A stretch of 64,000 bases of DNA from Actinoplanes auranticolor (GTDB lineage Bacteria; Actinomycetota; Actinomycetes; Mycobacteriales; Micromonosporaceae), in contig NZ_BOQL01000054.1 in NCBI RefSeq assembly GCF_018332655.1, forward strand, positions 1-64,000. Reading direction: 5' to 3'. A model generated the notes under the pieces. That model was not told the DNA's origin. It was given only the letters and a program-made list of their open reading frames with translations, and ran no database searches. Shown one piece after another: positions 43,007-51,944 of the stretch. A program made the translations under genes and the position numbers. Numbering within the stretch: the stretch's first letter is position 1; each line of letters begins with the position of its first letter.

Positions 43007-44110
43007 CTAGTCAGGTGAGACGGTCGGTGCCTCGGCGTCATGGCGCCGGACCTCGACGTCGGTCGCGAGGAACAGCCGGTGGTACGCCACCGTGCTGTCA
43101 GCGACCTTGACCGGAAGGAAGGCCGCGGAGCCACCCTCCGTCGCAGTCGACGGCCCGGAGGCCGGAACGCCGTTCACTGCCCCGAGGTGTCCCCGCAGAG
43201 GCGCGGGTCCGTCACCGCCGGGTGTGTCGCTGACCGTCTCCGGATCGGCCGCCGTGACGGCGGCCCGGTGCCGGTCGGCAGCGAACGTGCGCTGCCGGGC
43301 GACGGTCTTTCCCACCTGGTGCCGCCGGTCGTGCTGACGCTCGGCCGCCGGTACCTCCCCGCCCTCGTCCACGACCTCGCCGACCTTGCCGACCTGGTCG
43401 GCAACGGTCTCACCGACTCCGGTCAGGTCCTCATCGGACTGGTCGGCGACCGGGACGTGGGCGTCGGTCCCCGAGATCTCGGAGCCGCTCACCCGCGTCG
43501 CGGAGTGCCGCACCGGCGTCGCCGGAGCAGTGACCGCCGACGGCGGCTCGAGCTCCCGCGGATCGGAGACCTGGACGGGTTCCCGGGTGTCCACCGCTTC
43601 ACCGGAAAGGCGAAGGGGGGCGGTCAACCCCCGGACGACGCCGTCGACCCCGCCCAGGACGGGATCCGCGTCGTTGTTGCTCTTCGTGGCCGGGGCCGGC
43701 GTTCCCACGAGCTTGCCCGGGAGCGCCACCGCGGCGGCGAGACGTCGGTGGTGATCGGATTCCAGCGGCTTGACGGCCGCCTTGAGGACCCGGTCCACCA
43801 CCGGAACGCTGTGGTCGTCACCGTGCACGACCGAGCCGATCAGCGACGGGCCGAGGGAGAACCCCTCACCCGCCGGGTCACGGTCCGCGGCGTGCGCGGC
43901 AGCGCCGGTGAGCAGCCAGGCCGCGCCGGCCAGACCGCCGACGACCAGTGCACGCAGGCCCCACCGGGATCCGGTGCGTCCCGCGCGGTGCTCCTTGCGC
44001 CGCTCCGCCCCCTGGCTGTGGGGCGGCATGAGCGCGGAGACACCGGTGGGCCGGACCGACGCGGAGCGGTACGCCGGACGCGCATCGCGCTCGACCATCC
44101 GTCCCGTCAT
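43007..44110 (-). CDS. secreted or membrane-anchored hypothetical protein
   Basis: A 367-residue protein. The N-terminus is a long basic stretch (about 45 residues), then a hydrophobic segment (about 52-74, LRALVVGGLAGAAWLLTGAAAHA) with a possible signal peptidase site after AHA. The rest is polar, rich in Asp, Val, Pro and Thr, with no recognised domain. It is upstream of, and in the same orientation as, the chaplin-like gene (235-base gap), and may share a surface role. ATG 44110 is chosen for GGCAGG nearby; a second ATG (MVERD) follows four codons later. Confidence 0.65.
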   Translation of the reverse strand: MTGRMVERDARPAYRSASVRPTGVSALMPPHSQGAERRKEHRAGRTGSRWGLRALVVGGLAGAAWLLTGAAAHAADRDPAGEGFSLGPSLIGSVVHGDDHSVPVVDRVLKAAVKPLESDHHRRLAAAVALPGKLVGTPAPATKSNNDADPVLGGVDGVVRGLTAPLRLSGEAVDTREPVQVSDPRELEPPSAVTAPATPVRHSATRVSGSEISGTDAHVPVADQSDEDLTGVGETVADQVGKVGEVVDEGGEVPAAERQHDRRHQVGKTVARQRTFAADRHRAAVTAADPETVSDTPGGDGPAPLRGHLGAVNGVPASGPSTATEGGSAAFLPVKVADSTVAYHRLFLATDVEVRRHDAEAPTVSPD

Positions 44111-44280
44111 TGTCCTGCCCCTGTCCGTCGGCTCCTCCGGCCGACTGCCCGCCCGGAGGAACAAGGCGATATCGGCCACTCGGTATTGGTAACGAAGCGG
44201 CACAGCGAGGGTCACGCAGGCATTCCGGAAAATTGATCGCGTCGCACCGTCAAGCCAAAGAACGGTAAAGAGAATGCGGT

Positions 44281-45159
44281 TCAGACCAATCGGGTACGGG
44301 GCCCGGCGCGCAGAACTCCCGACGGCAGTGTGCGACCGAGCAGATCTTCGGCGAGCTCCGCCACCGTGATGAGCTTGTCCAGGTCGATTCCGGTACGGAT
44401 ACCCATGTCCTCGAGCATGTGCACGAGCTCCTCGGTGGCGATGTTGCCCGAGGCGCCCGGCGCGTACGGGCAGCCGCCGATCCCGCCCACGCTCGCGTCG
44501 AACTCAGTGACGCCCAGCTCCAGAGCGGTCAGCACGTTGGCCAGCCCCGTACCCCTGGTGTCGTGGAAGTGCAGCAGGTCCGGGCGTACCTCGCTGAGCA
44601 GGTCGCGGACCCGGCGCGGGGTCGCCATACCGGTCGTGTCGCCGAACGCGATGCGGTCGGCGCCGTCGGCGCGGACCCGCTCCACGATGGACGCCACCCG
44701 CTCGGGATCGATGTCCCCCTCGAACGGGCAACCGAAGCTGGTCGCCACGATGACCTCGAGCTTCGCGCCGGCCGCGTGGATCAGCGGGATGAGGCCGGTG
44801 ATGTCGTCGAGCGACTCGTCGGTCGAGCGGTTCAGATTGCGGCGGTTGTGGGTGTCGCTGGCCGACACCACCACCTCGATCTCCCGGAACCCGGCCGCGA
44901 TCGCCCGCTCGGCGCCGCGGGTGTTGGGGATCAGCGCGGAGTAGCGGACGTCGGGGTTGTGCCAGGCCCGCGCCCACACCTCGTCGGCGTCGGCCATCTG
45001 CGGGATGGCCCGGGGGTGCACGAAGGACACCGCCTCGATCCGGCGCACGCCGGTGCCGGACAGAGCGTCGATCAGCCGGACCTTGCTGTCGGTCGGGATC
45101 GGCTCCTCGTTCTGCAGGCCGTCGCGCGGCGCGACCTCGCGGATCGAGACGGTGTCCAT
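44281..45159 (-). CDS. hydroxymethylglutaryl-CoA lyase
   Basis: A 292-residue TIM-barrel lyase splitting HMG-CoA to acetoacetate and acetyl-CoA, the last step of leucine breakdown. It opens with SIREVAPRDGLQNEEP and has ATSFGCPFEGDI, HFHDTRGTGLAN and the HMG-CoA lyase signature SVGGIGGCPYAPGASGN with the catalytic Cys. The ATG at 45159 lies five bases past the stop of the biotin carboxylase gene, so the two are one operon with the TetR gene upstream. Confidence 0.95.
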   Translation of the reverse strand: MDTVSIREVAPRDGLQNEEPIPTDSKVRLIDALSGTGVRRIEAVSFVHPRAIPQMADADEVWARAWHNPDVRYSALIPNTRGAERAIAAGFREIEVVVSASDTHNRRNLNRSTDESLDDITGLIPLIHAAGAKLEVIVATSFGCPFEGDIDPERVASIVERVRADGADRIAFGDTTGMATPRRVRDLLSEVRPDLLHFHDTRGTGLANVLTALELGVTEFDASVGGIGGCPYAPGASGNIATEELVHMLEDMGIRTGIDLDKLITVAELAEDLLGRTLPSGVLRAGPRTRLV

Positions 45160-45164
45160 CAGCG

Positions 45165-46526
45165 CTACCCCTTCTTGACCTTGGCCGGGCGCATCCGGGC
45201 GACGATGCCGGTGTCGTAGTCGCCGGACAGGAACTCGTCGTGCTCCAGGAGCTCGGCGAAGAACGGCAGGTTGTTCTTGGGGCCGGCGATCTCGAAGCCG
45301 GCCACCGCGGCCCGCGCCTTGGCGAGCGCGTCCGTACGGTCGGTGCCCAGCACGATCAGCTTGGCCATCAGCGAGTCGTAGAACGGCGTGACGGTCGTCT
45401 CCGGGCCGTAGCCGGCGTCGACGCGTACGCCCTCGCCGGAGGGCTCGATCCAGGTGGTGACCTGGCCCGGCCCCGGCAGGAACCGCTTCGGGTCCTCGGC
45501 GTTGATCCGCAGCTCGATCGCGTGCCCCGAGGTGGCGTGGATGGTCGCCGGATCGAAGGTCGGCGCCGCGCCGGACGCGATCCGCAGCTGCTCCTCGACC
45601 AGGTCGATGCCGTGGATCAGCTCGGTGATCGGGTGCTCGACCTGCAGCCGGGTGTTCATCTCCAGGAAGAAGAACTCGCCGGTGGTGGGGTCGAGCAGGC
45701 ACTCGACCGTGCCGGCGTTGCGGTAGCCGACCGCCTCGCCGGCCTTGACCGCGGCGGCCAGGAAACGCTCGCGCAGCTCCGGTGACACGGCCGGGGAGGG
45801 CGCCTCCTCGACGAGCTTCTGGTTGCGGCGCTGCACCGAGCACTCGCGCTCGCTCAGGGCCACCACCCGGCCGTCGGCCAGGCCCAGGATCTGCACCTCG
45901 ACGTGGCGTACCCGGGGGAAGTAGCGCTCGATCAGCACCGAGCCGTCACCGAACATCCGCTCGGCGAAGGCGCGGACCTTGTCGTACTCGGTGCGCAGGC
46001 CGTCCTCGTCCTCGGCGACCGCCATGCCCATGCCGCCGCCACCCGCGGCGGCCTTGACCATCACGGGATAGCCGATGCCCGCCGCGGCCTCGATCGCGGC
46101 CGCCACGGTCGCGGCCGGGTCGTGCGTGCCGGGCGCGACCGGGACACCGGCCGCGGCCATCAGATTACGGGCGTTGATCTTGTCGCCCATCGCGGTGATC
46201 GCGTCCGCGGACGGTCCGACCCACACCAGGCCGGCGGCCTCGACCGTACGGGCGAACTCGGCGTTCTCGCTGAGGAAGCCGTAGCCGGGGTGCACGGCCT
46301 GGGCACCGGTCGACTTGGCGGCGGCCAGGATCGCCTCGGTGTTGCGGTAACTCTGGGCCGGGTTCGCCGGTCCCACGCAGACCGCCTCGTCCGCCTCGGT
46401 GACGAACGGCAGGTCCGCGTCCGCCTCCGAGTAGACCGCGATGGACCGGATCCCCAGGCGCCGGGCGGTCCGGATGATCCGGCGGGCGATCTCGCCCCGG
46501 TTGGCGATGAGCAGCGACTCGATCAT
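45165..46526 (-). CDS. biotin carboxylase subunit of an acyl-CoA carboxylase, without carrier domain
   Basis: A 453-residue ATP-grasp enzyme carboxylating biotin. Marks are SLLIANRGEIARRIIRTARRL, HPGYGFLSENAEFA, KAAAGGGGMGMAV, ECSVQRRNQKLVEEAPSP and LEMNTRLQVEHPITE. Actinobacterial alpha subunits for propionyl or methylcrotonyl carboxylation are usually 590-670 residues with a C-terminal biotinyl domain (MKM motif). This one stops after the carboxylase fold (PAKVKKG), and no carrier gene is seen in the window, so a carrier must act in trans. The partner is likely the carboxyltransferase at 39732-41267. Confidence 0.9.
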   Translation of the reverse strand: MIESLLIANRGEIARRIIRTARRLGIRSIAVYSEADADLPFVTEADEAVCVGPANPAQSYRNTEAILAAAKSTGAQAVHPGYGFLSENAEFARTVEAAGLVWVGPSADAITAMGDKINARNLMAAAGVPVAPGTHDPAATVAAAIEAAAGIGYPVMVKAAAGGGGMGMAVAEDEDGLRTEYDKVRAFAERMFGDGSVLIERYFPRVRHVEVQILGLADGRVVALSERECSVQRRNQKLVEEAPSPAVSPELRERFLAAAVKAGEAVGYRNAGTVECLLDPTTGEFFFLEMNTRLQVEHPITELIHGIDLVEEQLRIASGAAPTFDPATIHATSGHAIELRINAEDPKRFLPGPGQVTTWIEPSGEGVRVDAGYGPETTVTPFYDSLMAKLIVLGTDRTDALAKARAAVAGFEIAGPKNNLPFFAELLEHDEFLSGDYDTGIVARMRPAKVKKG

Positions 46527-46565
46527 CTCGCTCTTCTCCCTCGTACTTCCCGGCCGTCTCGGCGG

Positions 46566-46625
46566 CCGGCCACTCGCTGGTGCCGGGCTTCCCGCGACCG
46601 GCCACTCGCCGCCGGCTTCCCGCTG
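46566..46625. repeat. two-copy direct repeat in the tetR-biotin carboxylase spacer
   Basis: Two imperfect copies of about 28 bases, both beginning CCGGCCACTCGC and ending in CTTCCCGC, start at 46566 and 46598. They lie in the 5' region of the biotin carboxylase gene. They can pair internally through CCGG/GGCC-rich words and may affect readthrough from tetR. Confidence 0.4.
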
Positions 46626-46634
46626 CCGGCCGGG

Positions 46635-47237
46635 TCAGCGGCCGAGGAGGGCGTGCACCGTCGCCTCGCGCAGCAGCACGGCCCGGCGGCGGCGATCGAC
46701 CTCACCGCCGAGGAACGGCGTCGAGTTCATCAGGCCGAACGCGGAGTGGGCGAGCACCCGGGCCTCCGCCGGCTCCAGCTCGGGGCGCAGGGTGGCCAGC
46801 ACGGTGACCCACTCCTCGACGTACAGGCGCTGCAGGCGGCGGATCTGCCGGCGCGGCTCCTCGGGCAGGCGGTCCAGCTCGTGCAGGTGCAGGGCGATGA
46901 CGGCCGGGTTGGCCAGCGCGAACTCGACGTGGAACTCGATCAGGTCGGTGAGCGCGGCGTGCGCGTCCTGCGGGTGCCGGGCGACGCGTTCCTTGCCGCC
47001 GTGCAGCAGACCCTCGCTGACCGGGATGAGCGCCGCCACCAGCATGGCCTCTTTACCGGCGAAGTGGTGGTACAGAGCCGGACCGGTCACGCCGGCGGCC
47101 GAGCCGATGTCGTCCATCGAGACACCGTGATATCCACGCGCGGCGAAGAGGCCGACCGCGATCTCGAGGATCTCGTCCCGGCGCGAGCGCCGGCGGGGGG
47201 CCGGCGGTCCGGGACGCTGCTGCTGATCTACCGTCAC
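46635..47237 (-). CDS. TetR-family regulator of the acyl-CoA catabolism genes
   Basis: A 200-residue repressor. The N-terminal HTH (about 18-65) reads ILEIAVGLFAARGYHGVSMDDIGSAAGVTGPALYHHFAGKEAMLVAAL. The all-helical C-terminal ligand domain ends LLGR. The GTG start has TAGAGT six bases upstream, which suggests a leaderless message. The operator-like TAACGGCCGTTCAG lies further upstream near the -35 region and recurs before the carboxyltransferase operon. Acyl-CoA binding is inferred from the genes it sits with. Confidence 0.9.
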   Translation of the reverse strand: MTVDQQQRPGPPAPRRRSRRDEILEIAVGLFAARGYHGVSMDDIGSAAGVTGPALYHHFAGKEAMLVAALIPVSEGLLHGGKERVARHPQDAHAALTDLIEFHVEFALANPAVIALHLHELDRLPEEPRRQIRRLQRLYVEEWVTVLATLRPELEPAEARVLAHSAFGLMNSTPFLGGEVDRRRRAVLLREATVHALLGR

Positions 47238-47271
47238 CTGGCAACTCTAACCCGCTGTCAAGCCGAAGCCT

Positions 47272-47285
47272 TAACGGCCGTTCAG
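47272..47285. promoter_or_regulatory. TetR operator candidate upstream of tetR
   Basis: TAACGGCCGTTCAG, core palindrome AACGGCCGTT. It matches the site at 41289-41302 at 12 of 14 positions, including the asymmetric CAG flank. Confidence 0.65.
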
Positions 47286-47289
47286 CCGA

Positions 47290-50151
47290 TTAGTCCTCCT
47301 CCACCCCTTCGGTACGCCGCAGCCGCGCGGCCTGCTCAAGGTTGCCTCCGGCCTCCAGCGCCTCGGCCAGCACCCGGGCCGTGACCTGCCGCTGCGGCGC
47401 GTCCTGGGCCATCTCCCCCAGCACCGGCCAGAGCAGATCCTCGGCCTGCTGGGGATGGCCCGCCCGTAGCAACGCCTCGCCGAGCAGCGTGGCGACCTGG
47501 TCGGCCTCGCCGTCGGACCCGATCTCGCGCAGCCGCTCCGGCGCACCCGTGACGTACGGCACAGCCTCGCCGGGGCGGCCCCGGGCCAGCAGCAACCGGC
47601 CCATCTCGAAACCGAGCATCGCCCGCTCCCACACCGCGCCCGACTCGTCGGCCAGCTCGGCGGGCAGGCCGGTGTGCTTGCGGTCGGCCAGCCGGTACGT
47701 CTCCTCGGCCGCCTCCACGTCGTCCGCCCAGTGCAGCGCCATCACCCGGCGGCGCAGCAACCGCAGCTCGCCGAGCGGATCGCCGGCCACCCGCAGATCC
47801 TCGGCACCGGCGCCGAACCACTCCGCCGCCTCGGCGTCGCGGTCCAGCCGGAACAACAGATCCCCGGCGTTCTCCCGGATCTGACCACGCCCGGCCGGAT
47901 TGTCCGCCAGCCGCTCGACCAGCTCTTCGTAGAGCGCGAGCGAGCCGGGGTTGTCACCGAGCTGGCGATAGAGCCCGGCGAGCAGGAACCGGGTGTTGTC
48001 AGCGGCCTCGTCGTGACCGAGGCGGGCCAGCCCGGCCAGGGCCTCCTCGGCGACCTCGGCCGCCTCCACGATCCGCCCGGCCTGCCTGTACGCATCCGCC
48101 AGCTCCTGCCGGATGAAGGCACCGCCCTCGTCCAGATCCTGCTCGGCGCAGAGGGCTACCGCCTCGACCAGGTCGTCGATCGCCTCACCGGGCCGGTCGA
48201 GATGCACGAGGGCCCGCCCCCGGCCGAGCCGGGCGGTGAGCGCCGCCGCCGGCTCGCCCGCGGCGAGGACCTCACCGAACGCCTCGGCCGCCTCCTGAGG
48301 ATCGGAGGTGAGCTGGCCGAACAGAGCGGCGGCGTCGGCCAGCCGCAGTGCCGGGCCGTGCTTCTGGAAGTACGCCCGCGCCTCGGCCGCCGCCGCCAGG
48401 GCCTCCTCGTGCCGGCCGGCCGCGGCCCGGTTCGAAGCGCGCCGGGCCAGGTAGAAAGCGCGCAGGCGGGGGTCTTCGGTCTCGGCGGCGGCCTGCTCCG
48501 ACCGGTCGTGTGCCGCGTTGGCCTCCTCGGGCCGGTCCTGCACGAGGTTGATCAGCGCCAGCCGGGACCACGCGGCCGCCCGCTGCCGGGCGTCACCGTG
48601 CTCCTCCTGATAGGCGGTGTCGGGCTCGATCAGCGCGCGGCCCTCGTCGGGCCGCCCGGCCAGCGCGACCGACACGCCGAGCCGGCCCCGGGCCACGGAG
48701 GCGTCCCCCTCCGAGCCCGCCGCGGTGAACAGCTCGATCGCGCGGCGCCACATGGCTGCCGTGCCGTCCTGGTCATCGGCGCGCCACCGCTGGCTGCCCA
48801 GCAACATGGCCCGGCGGGCCGCGCGCTGCATCACCGCCGGATCGCCGTCGGCGGCAGCCACCACGTCCTCGCCCGTGCCGAACCGGGCGTCGTACACGAC
48901 CAGGACCGCGTCGGCGTCGTCGTCGCGGTCCTGCAGCTCGTGCTCCTCGGCCAGGCTGAGCAGGGTGTCGGCGTCCGCGCCGGCCGGGATCTCGGCCGGC
49001 TCGGCGGGCTTCGGCGCCGGCTGCGGTGCGGGGGCCGGGCGCCGCCGGGCGGAAGCCGACAGTGGCAGGACCACGTCGTAGGGCTGCGCGTTGATCTCGG
49101 CGGCGATCTGCCGACTCTGCGCTGTCGTGCCGTTACGCGCATCGAAGCGCAGCGACAGCGCGGTGGCGAACGCGGCCAGCTCCTCGGCCAGCTCCGCGGC
49201 GGTGACGTCGTCCTTCTCCCGGCGGTGCACGATCGTCTTGCCGTGGCCCAGGCCGACGAGGCGGCGCAGCAGCAGGGCCGAGGATGCGGCGAAGTTCATG
49301 CCCGCGGCCGGGGACGGCGCCCGGTCCAGCCAGTCGATGTGCCGCTGCAGGATCTCCAGCCCGCGGTTCTCGTTGCCGGTGCGTGCGCAGAACGCGATGT
49401 GGTCGCCGATCTCCCACAGATCGGCGAGGTTGCCGCGCATCAACCGGTACGACCGGCGGTGCGCGTCCGCCGCCTCCTCCATCCGGCCGGTGCGCAGGTA
49501 CGGCACCATGAGCCCGCTCAGGATGGTCTGCGGCTGCTCGGTGCAGCTGAGCCGGCCGGCCAGCACCGGCTCGGCCAGGGCCACCGCCTCGTCGTCGCGG
49601 CCCCGGCTGGAGAGATAGGTGACCTGGGCCGACGGGTCGCAGCCGGCGCAGTCGGAGAGATCGTCGCGCGGGGTCGTGTTCCACCGCTCGTAGAGCCGGT
49701 CGGCCTCGTCCTCCAGGCCGACGTGCCGGGCCACCACGTACCGGTGCTTGTGGACGGCCTGCAGGCTGTGGCCGGCCCGCAGGTAACGGCGTTCCATGTC
49801 GTCCAGCACCGCGTACGTGCGGGCCAGCGGCACCTCCGGGAACTTCGTCAGCGCCGACACCATGTACTTGAAGTGCCAGAGCAGGTCCTGCTCGGTGCGG
49901 GCGTGGAAGGGCGCCGGATCACGGTCGAAGTCGCTCAGGCACCAGGAGAACGTCACAAACGACTTGGCCACCTCGCCGCCGTACGTGTACGCCGTCGTGG
50001 CCAGGATGCGCGCCTGATAGCCCAGCTCCCGGTCGCCGAGCGCGTCGGCGTGCCGGATGACCTGCTCGACGACGGCGATCTGGGCGGCGCCGTACGGCAT
50101 CCGGTGGGCCTCCTGGAGCAGGCTCCACAGCTCCTCGACGGACCGGCTCAC
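47290..50151 (-). CDS. large TPR-repeat protein coupled to the HSP90 homologue
   Basis: A 953-residue, Ala/Glu/Arg-rich helical protein made of tetratricopeptide-like repeats along most of its length (for example EQDLDEGGAFIRQELADAYR and DNTRFLLAGLYRQLGDNPGS). It has no HTH, no P-loop and no signal peptide, so it is a cytosolic scaffold. One Cys-x2-Cys (DCAGCDP near 165) may be chance. The start overlaps the stop of the HSP90 gene by four bases. Eukaryotic HSP90 works with TPR co-chaperones, so a partner role is an attractive inference, although this HSP90 lacks the MEEVD tail that such TPRs grip. Confidence 0.75.
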   Translation of the reverse strand: MSRSVEELWSLLQEAHRMPYGAAQIAVVEQVIRHADALGDRELGYQARILATTAYTYGGEVAKSFVTFSWCLSDFDRDPAPFHARTEQDLLWHFKYMVSALTKFPEVPLARTYAVLDDMERRYLRAGHSLQAVHKHRYVVARHVGLEDEADRLYERWNTTPRDDLSDCAGCDPSAQVTYLSSRGRDDEAVALAEPVLAGRLSCTEQPQTILSGLMVPYLRTGRMEEAADAHRRSYRLMRGNLADLWEIGDHIAFCARTGNENRGLEILQRHIDWLDRAPSPAAGMNFAASSALLLRRLVGLGHGKTIVHRREKDDVTAAELAEELAAFATALSLRFDARNGTTAQSRQIAAEINAQPYDVVLPLSASARRRPAPAPQPAPKPAEPAEIPAGADADTLLSLAEEHELQDRDDDADAVLVVYDARFGTGEDVVAAADGDPAVMQRAARRAMLLGSQRWRADDQDGTAAMWRRAIELFTAAGSEGDASVARGRLGVSVALAGRPDEGRALIEPDTAYQEEHGDARQRAAAWSRLALINLVQDRPEEANAAHDRSEQAAAETEDPRLRAFYLARRASNRAAAGRHEEALAAAAEARAYFQKHGPALRLADAAALFGQLTSDPQEAAEAFGEVLAAGEPAAALTARLGRGRALVHLDRPGEAIDDLVEAVALCAEQDLDEGGAFIRQELADAYRQAGRIVEAAEVAEEALAGLARLGHDEAADNTRFLLAGLYRQLGDNPGSLALYEELVERLADNPAGRGQIRENAGDLLFRLDRDAEAAEWFGAGAEDLRVAGDPLGELRLLRRRVMALHWADDVEAAEETYRLADRKHTGLPAELADESGAVWERAMLGFEMGRLLLARGRPGEAVPYVTGAPERLREIGSDGEADQVATLLGEALLRAGHPQQAEDLLWPVLGEMAQDAPQRQVTARVLAEALEAGGNLEQAARLRRTEGVEED

Positions 50152-51908
50152 TGCGCCTCCCCGGGGACGGCCCGGCCCAGCAGGCCGAGGAACGACGTGT
50201 TGAGCAGGGCCGCGTCCGCGGGCCGGATCGGGTGGTAGCCGAGCAGGAGGGCCTGGCCGTACAGCGCCTCGACGGCCAGAGCCGTCAGGTCCGGGTCACC
50301 GATCGCGGTGACCCGGCGGACCAGCGGGTTGCGGTGGTTGAGGACCAGCTGGGGACGGTCCGGCGGGTCGCTGTCGGCGAGCGCGTCGAGCACGCCGCCC
50401 CACAGCTCGTCGGCCTTCTCCCGGGTGGCCGTGAACTCCTCGTGGAAGTGCGCGGCGCGGCTGACCAGATAGAGCGCGGGGAGGTTGGCCGGCTCGAAGG
50501 TCCGCACGACCACCTCGCAGCCGAGCCGGTCAAGCCGGCGCTGGGCGGCCGACAGGAACGGGCGCAGCCGCAGCTCGGTGGCGGCGTCCAGGGCGTCGAA
50601 GCGGGTCGCCAGGTCGGTCGGCTCCAGCCGCTCGACCTTGATGTCGCGGTCGAGCTGCGGCAACCGCTCGATGATCTCGGCGTCGTAGGTGTAGCCACCG
50701 TTGATCAGCCCCACGTCCTGCGCGGCGGCGACGGCGGCCAGCTGGCGGAACTCGTCGGTCGTGGCGGCGAACCGGATCAGGCCGTGCCGGGTGCGGAACT
50801 CCGCGAGGGTCATCTGGCCGGTGTTGGTCTCCATCGGCCACCACTGCTCGACCAGGCGCAGCATCTCGTCGTCGTGCAGGGCGAGCGCCTTGACCCCGAG
50901 GTGATGGATGCGCAGGAACTCGGCCAGCCGGCGCGGGTCGGTGGACGCCAGCCGGACCAGCCAGCCCCGCAACTGGTCGGCGATGGCCTCGCGGGTGGCG
51001 ACCAGCAGGCTGTCGTCGTAGAGGGCCTCGCGGCTGGCGGTCGGGCGTAGTTCGGTGCTGTCGACGACGCAGCGGGCGAAGAAGGCCCACTCGGGCAGCA
51101 GCCCCTCGACGGCCTCGGCCAGCAGCATGCGCTTGAGGTAGACCCGGTGACCGCCGCGGGTGGCGGGATTGACCGGAGTCGGCAGCACGAACGCGGCGCC
51201 GGTGAGCCCGGCCTCGGGCACGTCCAGCTCGATCACGTCGAACGGGGTGAAGCCGAGGGTGCGCTCGGCGTAGGAGATCGCGGCGCGGCGGCCGGCGGCC
51301 CAGGGCACCTCGCCGACGGTGACGGTGGTGCCGTCCACCGTGACGTCGACCGGGAGCAGTGAACCGTAGAGGGTGGCGAGCTGGGTGACCGTCGCTCCGG
51401 CCAGGAACATCTCCGACCCCCGGCGCGGGACCAGGGTCACAGAGGTGCCGGGCTCGCGCTCCGGCCCGGGCTGGACGTCGTAGCGGCCGTCGGCGTAGCC
51501 GGTCCACAGCACCGGCGCGGCGCCGGCCCGGCGGGTGTGCACCCGGATCTCGTCGGCGACCAGGAAGCAGGAGAGCAGGCCGATGCCGAACTGGCCGAGG
51601 AACTCGTGCCGGGCGAAACCGAGCTCGTCGCGCTTGGAGCTGCGGCCGATCGTGGCCAGCAGCTCGTGCACCTGGTCCTCGGTCAGGCCGATGCCGTTGT
51701 CGCTGATGCGCAGGCTGCCGTCACCGGTCGTGGCGGCGGACTCGATGCTGATCCGTGCGGTGCCGGCGGTCTCGTCCTGCCGCACCGCGGTGATCGCGTC
51801 CACCGCGTTCTGCAGCAGCTCGCGGACGTACACCCGCGGGCTCGCATAGAGGTGATGGCTGAGCAGGTCGACGATGCCCCGCAGGTCGACCTGAAAGGTG
51901 TTGCTCAC
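50148..51908 (-). CDS. HSP90-family (HtpG-like) chaperone, short form
   Basis: A 586-residue protein. The GHKL ATPase domain (1 to about 200) has YVRELLQNAVDAI, DNGIGLTEDQV and EFLGQFGIGLLS. The middle domain includes VYLKRMLLAEAVEGLLPEWAFFARCVVDS and RPTASREALYDD, and a C-terminal domain follows. It is shorter and more divergent than E. coli HtpG (624), like the uncharacterised HSP90 paralogues of actinomycetes. It is first gene of a two-gene unit with the TPR protein. Confidence 0.9.
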   Translation of the reverse strand: MSNTFQVDLRGIVDLLSHHLYASPRVYVRELLQNAVDAITAVRQDETAGTARISIESAATTGDGSLRISDNGIGLTEDQVHELLATIGRSSKRDELGFARHEFLGQFGIGLLSCFLVADEIRVHTRRAGAAPVLWTGYADGRYDVQPGPEREPGTSVTLVPRRGSEMFLAGATVTQLATLYGSLLPVDVTVDGTTVTVGEVPWAAGRRAAISYAERTLGFTPFDVIELDVPEAGLTGAAFVLPTPVNPATRGGHRVYLKRMLLAEAVEGLLPEWAFFARCVVDSTELRPTASREALYDDSLLVATREAIADQLRGWLVRLASTDPRRLAEFLRIHHLGVKALALHDDEMLRLVEQWWPMETNTGQMTLAEFRTRHGLIRFAATTDEFRQLAAVAAAQDVGLINGGYTYDAEIIERLPQLDRDIKVERLEPTDLATRFDALDAATELRLRPFLSAAQRRLDRLGCEVVVRTFEPANLPALYLVSRAAHFHEEFTATREKADELWGGVLDALADSDPPDRPQLVLNHRNPLVRRVTAIGDPDLTALAVEALYGQALLLGYHPIRPADAALLNTSFLGLLGRAVPGEAQ

Positions 51909-51944
51909 GTCGGTTCGTCGCCCTCCCCGTCGGCGCTGAGGCGC

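Noticed and set aside
47674..50238. 854-residue plus-strand frame opposite the TPR gene
   Set aside because: Low-complexity antisense frame without domains; the minus-strand frame gives a coherent repeat protein coupled to HSP90.
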